Source: Gonium pectorale (lineage: Eukaryota > Chlorophyta > Chlorophyceae > Chlamydomonadales > Volvocaceae). From it: a DNA stretch of 64,000 bases. Of the stretch, positions 53,608-64,000 are shown piece by piece. The notes under the pieces were generated by a model that saw only the letters and a list, made by a program, of their open reading frames with translations, was not told where the DNA came from and did no database searches. The stretch covers positions 5,236,921-5,300,920 of the forward strand of contig LSYV01000002.1 of assembly GCA_001584585.1 (NCBI GenBank). Reading direction: 5' to 3'. The stretch's first letter is position 1. Each line of letters opens with the position of its first letter. Position numbers and translations under genes: made by a program.

Positions 53608-56600
53608 CTGCCAGCACGGTATGACGGTATGCTTGCAGTGAAGTCCAGTGCTTGCGTCACTGCACATGACCGTGGTATAGACAAGACCGTCAAACGTGGT
53701 GCACCGAATGGAGGCACGCGCAGGTACGGCGCACTTCATCAAGCAGTTGCTGGCCCATGGATGCCAGGGCTACATGCTACATACCCCGCGCTGCATTTCG
53801 CAAACCCCGCTGCCAGCACATCTGCTAAACTGCATGAGGGCGGTGAGGGCGTTTGCTGTGGCCCCATGCCCGACAACACTTGCGTGATATACCTGCGCTC
53901 ATGGTAGATGCAGTACGCAGCGTCGATCCCCTGCTTGCAAGGCCAAAGTCCAGCTGCTGCGAGCCAGTTTCCGTTGGCCTCTCACTGGCCTCTGTCTCCA
54001 GACCCGAGCCTGACAAGGCAAGGAAGGAGAATGCCCCGTGAGGGTCTCGACAGTGAAAGCAGCCCTACGCAGGCGCCGCGCGGGTGGACCCCTGGTACCC
54101 TGAACCGTCACAACGCATTGAAGAAAAGGGGCCCACCAGCTTGCGTCATGCTTCCAAGCGCACACCTGGGCCGCCGCGATCTTCGGTGCTCGCGCAAGCT
54201 GAGGGCCTCAACCCTGCCAGGTCTTGCCCGGCGACTGAAGGGGCATCAGAAGGGCCGCGAGGCGGGCGCGTGGCCTCTGCCAATCCGATTGCTGTCGATG
54301 GACCCTGAGAAAGGTTCACGCGGGGCCATGCCTGTTTCGACAGGGGTTTGAGCGGTAGCTGTGCTCGTGGCGGGTCACATACATGGCCCAACCCGTGCCT
54401 CAGCACCCATGCATGCTACATTGCCTTGGCAGCGCCTGCCACAGCCCATCCGACCTATACGGTAAGAGCCCTGTGCACGATGAAAGTGCCTGGGAAGTCA
54501 CGTTGGCAACGCAGCATAGGAAGCGTCACACAAGGCACACTCACCTGAGGCGTGTCCTGAGCACCCTTTCCCATGGATTTTTGTTGCGCACTCAGCATCC
54601 CACGCCACTCGCCGTGTCATAGCCAGTCCAGTGAAGGCAGCCCACAAGGGTCTAACGCTGTACGCGCAAGAGAATTCTTATTTCATGTTGCATTTCTAAA
54701 TTATTTCTGCATTATATAAAAGGCCAACGAGGCGTCAACGCAGGTCAAGTCGCGACGCCTAGTAAGTTTACAATGCTATTCGCACATTTTTTACACGTGT
54801 TCTATGTAAGTGGGTATCGTTACTGTGAGGTCACTCAAACGGTGACGTTGACCAAATACAGTACGCCGTCAGCGTCAGAGGAAGATTGGGTGGAACCATA
54901 CAAAACGCAAAGCATCTTTTGGAATAGAACACCGTAATGCAAACATGGGGGGCTCGTGAGGGCCGTACTCATTGAGTACGGCCATGAGTACGGCGCTACA
55001 CTATGGGTAGGGGACACGCCGCGAGACAGACATGGCTGAAGTCCAATCACATTGTGCCTGTGACTGAAGGTTAATACAAAAAAATAAGCGGCAGCTAAGC
55101 GGCATGATTCTTTCGTGGCGAGCGTGCGTTGTGAAGCACGTGCTCACTGTAAGCCCAGCTGTGCCCTGTATCGTTTTTCCTCGGACCGGCGTGCCCCTGG
55201 CCGCGCAGCAGTTCCCCATGCCAACATGTATATGTGTCAGCAAGCGCTGCCTGAGATGGTGGCTGAATCCGCAAAACCGTCGTCCCTACTTCCAGATCTG
55301 TGTCACGTCGTTTCCTCAGGCGTTACGCGTTCCCGGTGGGCTGCTTGGCTGATACTGGGCCATCCGCCCCTACGCCTCCATGAGTTTCAAGCAGTGCTGT
55401 GCGTGCAATCCTGGCGCAAGCGGCGTACCTGGCACTGGGTGCAGGGGATTCTCGGTACTCTCACCCTTTGGGGCGAGCCCAGAAGGACTCAACATCTGCA
55501 GCCCAATCTATGTGCAGCCCGCGTGCAATTCCCCGTACAAGCATCCCCATTCACGGGCCACGGCTCATGGCCCACGGCCTTGTTTGTTTTTCTCTTTTTT
55601 TCCCCGGTTTCTTTTGCTTGCTGCTCGCGGTCCATGAGCCTTCTGGCTCGTACAGGCCAGGTGAGCCCTGAGCTTGTAACAAGAACGCAATTTGGGCCAC
55701 TGCAAAATTGCCGAGTAACAAGCACAACAACACCGGGCCCCTAGGCAATAGACGCATAATGACAGTTTTCTCGGCTCCATGGTGATGGTTCATCACTACT
55801 TCCTCGTTCGCTCCACCCATGACAGATGCCCCGCTTTTAGAAGTAATACTCTTATGCAAGTATTGATATGATGTCATTGTCTGCATCTTTGCGAAAATGT
55901 ACGGCACGGTGCGCTAAGCTCACCTCCGTGTACGGCGTTTCCATTATGTCATGAACTTTCCTAGGGGAAAACTGCGCGAAGCCGACAGATGCTTTACATG
56001 TACTCGTGCCGATGGCATAAGGCAGCACAAGTTTTGAAACCTGTACGTAGTCAAGAACCTGCAAAGCTTTGCCTCTATCTGTACGAACTGGCGCGTACGA
56101 GCGAACCTCCGTTCCCATTGCATGTACTCAATCGCGCGGCGTCCTTCGCTTAATCAGCAAAGTCGAAGCAGCATCCAACCATAGACCGTGTGTAGACCGT
56201 GTCGCAAACAGCAGGAACTGGGGCGCACGGGATGCATCAGCGAACACCAACGGTTGCATGTTTACCTCTTCATGCTTACCGTAGGCATCCGCTCAATCAA
56301 GAATGCCACGCAAAGAGTCAGACTGAATCCCAAGAGACACAATATCTCCATCACCTCTTCCCCATCGGTATCTTTAACGGTCTTTTACGGTCATGTTAGA
56401 AGGATGCCCTGCGTTTTAAACTGTCCACATAAAACCCACCATTTGAGGCACAGCACCAATTGGAATCCAAGTGGATTCCAGTAGCGAAATGGTATTCACA
56501 GGCGGCTCTGATCCAACCGTGTCACATACATGATTATCATGTAAGCATCCCCCAATACACACGATTCGTCAAGTAACCATGTGGAAGAGCTGGGCCCATG

Positions 56601-56827
56601 GCAATGTTCCCTACCATGTTACCAAGTGCCACTCATGAGCGTGCAAGTGGAGTTCGGCGCCCTAGACTCGGTGCAAGACGAACACGCATCGAGGATGCAC
56701 CAGTAGTGCTGACACAATGCGCTCGGTAACTCCAGAAATGTCTGGGAGTACCGTGAGGCTATGTACAAAATGTGCGGAGCAAGGCAGTGAACATAGCATG
56801 TACAGCCGTCTCGACGGAGTCATTCGG
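53608..56827. other. About 3.2 kb between the two coiled-coil genes
   Basis: Should contain the missing 5' exon(s) and promoter of gene A and the 3' UTR of gene B. An AT-rich patch at 54680-54800 includes TATATAAAAGG (54713-54723, + strand) with no plus-strand gene beyond it. GAGTACGGC recurs three times near 54965-54995. No independent gene is supported. Confidence 0.4.
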
Positions 56828-59800
56828 CTACGCCGCTCCAATAGACTTCAGCACATCGTCCATGGCTGCCAAACGCCGAGCTAGCTTGGAAGTGTCCTCG
56901 TCTTGCTCTCGCCCCCCAGCAAACACCCTGGGTGCGCTACCTGGATGCGCTGCCGTTCCGAGCGCGGGTCCAGGAGATTTCCACGCCGTTACTCCTTGCT
57001 GAGCAGTAGTTCCCTGCAACCAAAATCCACCCAGGCCAACCGGCGAGAGCACGTCAGAGCTCGGTGGCCTCGCGGCCGCGGCTGGCGAGCTTCCCTCCTG
57101 GGATTCCCCAATCCGCCGGATCGCTCGGCTCAGGGTTCGGCTCTCAAGCGTAGAGCGTGGGCTCAGCATGCCTGAGCCGCCGCCACCGCTGGCGCTATCT
57201 GACCGGCGGGCCTGACTGCGCAGTTCGTCGGCGCTGGGTGAAACAGCGATGGAGGTCGGGCGCACCGTCACAGTTGTGGTTTGCGGTGAGAGCCGGTATG
57301 ATGCGCTCTGCAGTGCTGCACTGGCATCGGCGACCGCGGCAGGCCGCCCACTCCGCGGCGCCTCCGACAGAGAAGACGCTGTCGAAGAGCCCCGCAACGA
57401 CAGGGACACGGAAGGAGGATGTGCGGGAGCCCTGCTGCTGGAAAACAGGCCGATAGATGGCGAGGCTGGTGTAGCTGTTGCAGTGGCCGGCAGTTCAAAG
57501 TTCGATGCGCTGGATGCACCGCTCCGCAAGGCCGGGGATCCCACAGCTGTCGCCAGCGTCATAGACGGCGATGCTTGTGGCGTCTGCTGTTCTCGCTGCT
57601 GTTGCAGCTGCTGTCTTTCTGCACGTGCCGTCCCCTCACTGATGGGCGGTTGCATGTCTGTGTGCGCAGCGTCATCACTCTCAGGCGCTTCCTGGTTGAG
57701 TAACGGTGCTCCAAGGGAGGCGGTGGACAGCCGAGTCGGGGACAGAGCATAACCAAAATGCCGGCTGCTCAGGTCCCCTATGACCCGCTCCAGGCTATCC
57801 CGCGTGCTGCTCATCGAGCGGTCCGGGCCATGTCGACGGCGGATGGAGGTGTTGGGGGATGCCGATGCCTGCGGCATGTCAGGGGCCAGGCCGCTCGCGC
57901 TCCTGGTGGCACCGGGTGTGCTGGCTGGCGTCGATGTGCCGGCGGCCAGCGATGCCCGCACCTTGAGCACCAGCCCAGCAGCGCTGCCGCTGGACGCCGA
58001 ACGAAGCAGCTCCCGGATAGCACTGCCCGGAGACCCCGTGGCGCCTCCGGGCATCGACATACTCTCGTGAGGAGTGCTGCTTGGCGTCGGTTCGTCACGA
58101 CTTGCAAACCTGTATCGTTTCCGACAGACAAGGAGGCTTCGTAAGCGGCGTTCTCTGAAGTACAATACAGCGGCTACGGCACCATAGTGTGGCAGCTCAA
58201 GCGCGTGTGAAAGATTAACACGCAACCTTACGCACAATAGCATACTGCGCCCTGCATGACACAAATACTCTTATACTGCATTCTGTGAATGCACAAAGTC
58301 CGTGCCTGGCGCGACGCACCGTGATGCGACATACTCCTGCACAGTGTGACCCTGTCCCACAGTTGCCACCGCAGCAGCTGTTGCGCCCGCTGCTGCTCCT
58401 GGTGAGCCCAGCTTCTGGCTGTTGGCAGCCTTGAGGCCTGCGGGAAGGAGCACCGGGCCTCCTGCCATGGTGCCTCCAGCACCACCGGCATTCGCGCTGT
58501 CGTCCCAGCCGGAGGAGCTCACGCCCTCCCAAAGCTCAACATGGCTCGCGCCCTGCCGGATGGATAAAGCCGAGCCCGTCTCGCTTGGCGGACCTGGCAG
58601 GTATCGCCTAGCTGCCGGCAGTGGGTTGGTGCCATCCGCGAGGCTGACATTGACGACCCGGGATGCTGACATGGGCACAGCCGCCTTGGGGCTGGGAGCA
58701 GCGCCCGTTGAAATTCCACCTGACGATACGCGCAAGGCGTCAGGCCCCAAGCTCGAGAGGTACTTGAACATGCGCTGATGGGCCAAGGTAGGAACATAAT
58801 TTAATTGTACGAAATCTACAGCTCGAGCACTTTTGCAGCACCAAACGACATGAACGACCCCATACAGAACCGTATGCTGCCGCCAGTACCCCCTCAGCTG
58901 CTTTGGCTCACCTCATTCGTGGATCCCAGGGGGCCAGATCCCTCGCAATCCAGGGGTGCCTCGCCTTCTAACTGCACCTGCAGTGCTGCAAGCTGAGCTC
59001 GCAGGCTTTCTGCAGCCTCGACGGCCACCCGCTCGGCTTCCCTTGTGAGGATCAGCTGCTGCTCCACGCCGTCCCTCTCCGACACCAGGGCCAGGAGCGC
59101 CGCCTCCGCCTCAGCCAGGACTCGGTCATTGGCGGCTAGCTCCATCTTGAGGTTTGTGACCTCAGCGCGCGCTTGCGCCAACGACTCGCGTAGCCGGCCT
59201 CCCTACATTTTGGGAATGCAAGTACTGTAAGCCTCTTGGGCAGAAGCAAGGTGTCTGAGCGTGGCGTGGGCGTGAGCTGAAACCAGGTGGCGTACGCTTC
59301 CCTTGAGGAGGCATGCGCAGCGGGTACAATACGCCGTTTGTGAAACTCGCTTCTTTTGCATGCGAAGCACCGGGGCTTGCAGACGGAGATAACATGGCTT
59401 GTAGAGGAGTGCACCAGAAGGTTCATTGGGGCCGTTACAAGCCGTTGCATGCAGCCGCTTCGAGCCAAAAAGCCAACGTACGGTGAAGATAGAGCATGTG
59501 CGTGTGAGACGACAACCGAGAACGTGCAGCCAGTGTCCTTGACATTGCCGGCTTAGGTCCCGAGAGGTCACATTAGGTCACACATGGAAGAAAAGTAATA
59601 GACGAAGTCCGGCTAGCCCTCATGCACCGTGTGCAGAGACGGCGCGTACGCAGGGCGCCCGCACATATACTGTGCGTGCAATACACATTTAGTGGAGAGA
59701 AGCAAGAAGTCACATCACTTTCCCCTGAAAATTAAAACGCAATTGAGTCTGCACCCCCCACCGCAAGCTACCGCACCTCAGCCTCTGCCGCCTCCACACG

Positions 59801-62800
59801 CTCCTGCGCCTCCCTCAGCTGCCGCCCCGCGTCGCGCAAACGCTCGTGCGCTGCATCCAGGTCCTGGCGCATCGACGAGATGACCGCGTTGCCCTGCAGC
59901 ATATCTGTGTCAAAACCCGCCGTCAGCGCCGCCCCGCCCAGACCCGTCATGGCCTCAGCGCCGCCCACATCCGCCGATCCCGCCAACTGTGCCAGTTGCT
60001 GCTGGAGGCGCAGGATCATAAGGTCCTTGTCTGCGGCCTGCAGGCGCAGCTCGCTCTCGGCCTCCCGGGCGGCCTGCAGCGCCGCCTGTAGGGTGTCCAT
60101 GCGGACCGTTACAGCCTGCTTGGTGGCACGCATGCGCTGCAGTAGCACGGTGCTGCTGGCCTCCTTGCCCGCCAGCTCCTCGTCCAGCTGATGTGCCTCC
60201 TCGTCCAGGGCCGCCAGGAGGGCCTCGTACTGGGACAAGTCAACGTTGTCGGACAGGAGCGCACCTGCACATGGGAAGGAGGATACAGGTCATGCACTGT
60301 TCAGGTTGCGCAAGATGCCGGTTGCCGGGTACTTGGCATTGACTACTACGACGAGCACGACATCCCGCCCAGCGATGCCCAGTGCTATTGCTTATCTACC
60401 CGGAGGCCATGGGCTCCTCACCTGCATCAACCGGCGTCACCACCAGGGCGTGCAGGTCATCTGGCGAGCTGGGAGACATGCCGGACGACAGCGTGTCCCC
60501 TGGAGTCTGGCTGTGGGCCCCGCGCCTCGGGGTCGAGGACCCGCTCCTGACGGGGTCAGGCGCAGCGGGTATACCGCCTCCGGTGATGGTGATCCGTGGG
60601 TCTCTTAGGGCATGCAGCTCAGGGCGCTTCACCTGCACGGCAAGAAACGACACGCAATACGAATAGTTAATGTTGCATCCAAAGAGCACGCAGAGGCCAC
60701 AGCACAACGTGGCAAGACGTGTTTGGACAGCAGGCAGTGATGCAAGCATAGCAGGAGGCTCGTGCTTACCTCAGAGTGCTGCAGCTCCGAGCGGAGTGCC
60801 TGAAGCTCAGCAGCCAGCCGGGCTCGATCAGCAGCCAGCTCAGCCGCCTCGCCACGGGCGGCCCGCACCTCCGCGGCCCGTGCCTCCATTTCAACGGTGA
60901 GTGTAGCATGTCCGTCGGACAAACGTCCATTCTCAGTCTCCAGCTGGCGCACGGTCGTGGACAAGCCATGCAACTGACCAGAGAGCTCGGAGTTACGTTC
61001 GGTGAGCTCCCGGGTCTCCTCCTGCAATAGGTGTGGGCCGAACAGCGAAGGCTGGGTTGAGGCCCGGTCCACTGGACTTCAGTACAGCGGCATAAGCATA
61101 TACTGCAGGAAGTCAGTGGCGGAGCACACAAATGCAGAGCATCCCTGCACATGGGGTCCCACGACCGGAACTCGAGCCCATAGCGCACACCTGCAACCGC
61201 TGTATACGTCCACTGGCTGCCTCCAGCTCTGCCTCCATTGCAGAGCGGGCAGCCCGTAGCTGCTCCAGCTCCGCCTCCATCTCAGCAGCACTCGCCGCTG
61301 CACTGCGCTGCGCTCGCTGTGACATGGTAAGCCCCTCGGACGCCATGTCCAGCTCACGCTGCAGACGACGGTACTCGCTGGTCTGCTCCTCCCTGCGGAT
61401 ACAAACGCAATGTGACATCGCGTGATACCAAACATGGACCGAGGACATAAGAACGCCACACGACAGCATAGAATCCCGATCCAGCAGGCAGAACGATGAG
61501 GTCGCCATGATTGTGCAGGCATCAGGGCCGTACGCACCTCTTCCGCGACTCCTCTTGGACCTGGGCTTGAAGCACCACCGCCTCGCTCCGGGCGCGCTGC
61601 AGATCATCGTGCAACGTTCCATTTGCGTGCTGCAGGGCCCGGCATTCTGCCTCGGCGGCGGCAAGCCGCATCTGCGATGGCAGCCAGTTGGACCCGAATG
61701 CTCTTAATCTTCTGACCAGGCAAGGGGCGCTGCTGCCTGGCGGAGCAATCACTAGCTCGCGAGAGCAAGAGCATCGGAAGCGATAAGCCAGTGGACTTAC
61801 CTGCACTTGCTGCAGATCGGCCTTAAACATCTCCTCAGCAGCGTTGGCAGCAGCAACGGCCCGCGACTGCTGCTTGTTGGCATCCGCCAGCTTCTCCGAC
61901 ATCTGGTTGCGAGCATTATGTGCCTCTGCGAGGACGCAAAGAAGTGCCGGGGCACATCCAAGCACCAGTTAGCACCCTTCGGAGCGAACATTCCAAACGC
62001 CCAACGAAGTTAACGTTCGCAACCAGGGAAACGGCATATCTCCTGGGCCATAGATGTGAACGCACCGTCGATCATCGCGGACGCGCTTGCCAGATCGGCC
62101 TTGAGGCGGTGCAGCTCCGTGGTCATGCTCGCCACCTCCACGTCCAGCTGGTAGGACTTCTCACGCAGCACAGCAACCTCGTGCTCCAGCTCCCCTGCCC
62201 AGAGGACGACACAGAGTTTGCATTCATCCTTAGCAGCTGCCAGCATGCAATCCTGCATTCAGGCAGGTGCTCTAGACCTCAAGCAACGTCAGTGCGCGCC
62301 TGACGCCTGCTTGACTTTGGATAGACGCACCTGCCCGGTTGCCCCTGCTTGTCGCCAGGGAGTTTGCGGCCGCCAGCTCCTCCTGAGCCTTTGCCAGGGC
62401 GCGACGTGCTTCTGCCAGCTCGCTCTGGAGCTGCTCGCCCAGCCCCTTCAGGCGACTGACATCCTCCTGGGCGCTGCGAAGCTGTGCCTCCGTCTTGTCC
62501 GCACGCTCCAGGGTGGCAGCCAGGTCCGACTACGCGGCAGAATGCGACCAGAAGACCTTTAACCCCAACTCAACAACACTAAAATTCGCGTACAGGCGTA
62601 CCCAGCATAGTCTTTATTGACAAGCCCCTTATATATATTCTCAGCGGAAGCGGTTTTAGATCTGGCAAGACGCGAGGCGTATTTTCTGCCCCAATTGACA
62701 CGTATGTAATACTGTTGACGACCATGAGCCGATGCACTTCTAACCGTTCGACTTCAGCCGGCACTTCGGTCCGGACTCACGCGGGCCAACTAGGCCAGGG

Positions 62801-64000
62801 CCGCAGCGGTACTGTGCAGAGCGTGTGCTCTCTGACACGTTTGGAACCTTTACCTCCACTTGACAAGGGGCCGGCAGAAATATGTCCCTTAAAACACAAC
62901 TTCAGTTGACAATTTTACTTCCCAAACTCGAAATCAGACAATATTAATGCTGATTTGGGCACCTGGCTTGCGACATGCGCTTTTAAGACATCACGGCCAA
63001 GAACCGTACCTGCAACTTAGCCTGATTCGTAAGGCGGTCTGCTGCCGCACTCAAGTCGCCCTTCAGTGTTTGCACCTGTCCAAGAGCCGACTGCAGCTGC
63101 TGCCGCAGAGAGGCTGCTTCGGCATGAGCCGCCGTGGCTTGCGAGAGCTGAGCCTATGGGACAGTCCACGGGGCACCAGTCTTGCCAAAGAGCGCATAGA
63201 AAGGAGCAGTGCTTGGGGTCAGTCCATAACCTCGCGCACCTTCAGCTTCGCAACTTGGCCCTGTGCATCCTCAAGGTCAGCCCGAGCATGCTGCTCAGCC
63301 TGTGCACTTCGGCGCTGAACCGCAACAAGTTCCTGGAGCTGGGTCTTCAGCCTGCAAGCCCAAAAGAATAGGAATGGGAGGCCACAGAATGAGAATTATA
63401 GAGGACCAACTCAAACGTCAACCGCGGTCTTTAGCCATCTTATGCGTAGTGGCATCCGGTAAATTGGCGTTCGCCGTGGGAACCCCAAACTTACGAGTGA
63501 ACCTCCTCTTGCGCGTCCACAAGCTCTTTGGATTTACTCGTGAGCCTTTCCTGAACACCAGCCAGCGCGGCGCGCTCCTCTTCCACGGCACGCAGAGCAC
63601 TCTCCGCCCCGCCAAGGGCAGCCTGCACCCGGTCGCGCTGGTGAGCTGCCTCATCCGCAACTGCCTGAAGCCGCGAGCAGCGACGCACAGCCTCGGCAAG
63701 CTCCTCTTCCGCATTGCTCTGCCAAGGAGGGACACGCGAATGGACAAGTTTGGTCAACAAGAACTTATGGAATGACCTGTCACACAGGATGGCATTTTCA
63801 TGCGTAGCTCAACAACTCGCAGTACCGTACACTGTTAATCATCTCCCCATTCCCTCGCTAGACTCGCTGGACGCACCAGCTGGGCCCGTAACTTGCTGGC
63901 TTGGGCCTCAGCAACTGCGGCCGCTGCAACTGCGGCCTCACGTCCCTGTTCGGCCTCAGCTGCAGCCGTTTCGGCCCTTTGCAGCTGTACACGAAGGGCC
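56828..64000 (-). CDS. Coiled-coil protein B with Ser/Pro-rich tail; 5' end beyond the window
   Basis: Paralog of gene A with a longer coiled coil. Segments in transcript order: about 64000-63870 (Ala/Glu-rich heptads), 63715-63495 (AVRRCSRLQAVADEAAHQRD), 63350-63235, 63155-63010, 62530-62335, 62200-62040, 61925-61800, 61675-61540 (LAAAEAECRALQHANGTLHD), 61395-61190 (RRLQRELDMASEGLTMSQRA), 61025-60775 (QLETENGRLSDGHATLTVEM), 60635-60420, 60238-59770, 59185-58915 (LKMELAANDRVLAEAEAALL), about 58770-58345 (RRYLPGPPSETGSALS) and 58109-56828. It ends LARRLAAMDDVLKSIGAA. Compared with A it has two extra exons (60635-59770), including one of about 155 residues (SQYEALLAALDEEAHQLDEE). Donors and acceptors are GT-AG where checked. 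Family and role are unknown; length and composition suggest a filamentous scaffold. Confidence 0.65.

Noticed and set aside
53895..54016. First exon of coiled-coil gene A (MSGSGLETEASERP)
   Set aside because: Its clear donor leaves phase 1 while the next exon needs phase 2, so I did not include it in the model.

Overview
This is a nuclear window from a eukaryote, most likely a green alga that has, or descends from, a lineage with cilia. The genes are broken by many short spliceosomal introns (mostly GT-AG, at least two GC-AG). The complex I subunit resembles the land-plant form (SPMExINEVxPIK, PALGxPxExICL), and a BBS6/MKKS-type chaperonin and an EML-type protein are ciliary or microtubule families. 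The taxon is inferred; I ran no database search. Exon models were built by hand from reading frames, splice sites and intron phase.

Region 1 (1-13.9 kb) holds six compact genes. They are a divergent calmodulin (34-1811, +), a PRP38-type splicing factor (2929-4780, -), a small unrecognised protein (5467-6425, +), the complex I subunit NDUFS6 (6713-8454, -), BBS6/MKKS (8601-12015, +) and a canonical calmodulin with a C-terminal tail (12423-13846, -). NDUFS6 and BBS6 diverge from only 146 bp. Both calmodulin genes carry the same 12-base exon.

Region 2 (13.85-16.3 kb) has no gene I can support.

Region 3 (16.3-44.0 kb, -) is the striking part. One apparently continuous gene of about 28 kb encodes, in order, a Gly/Pro-rich N-terminus, an EF-hand-like module, a complete EML-type double beta-propeller, a Pro-rich/charged linker, about 20 PLAT/LH2 domains like those of LOXHD1, an Ala-rich segment and a WW-like C-terminus. 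EML proteins bind microtubules and LOXHD1-type PLAT arrays are membrane-proximal in hair-cell stereocilia. I infer a giant microtubule-to-membrane linker, possibly ciliary, of very roughly 3,500 residues.

Region 4 (45.3-48.1 kb, -) is a five-exon WDR89-type WD40 protein. Region 5 (49.4-64 kb, -) holds two paralogous coiled-coil proteins in tandem. Both have Ser/Pro-rich tails and end in a shared motif near RLAAMDDxLxxIGA. The upstream copy runs off the window and the downstream copy looks shorter at its N-terminus.
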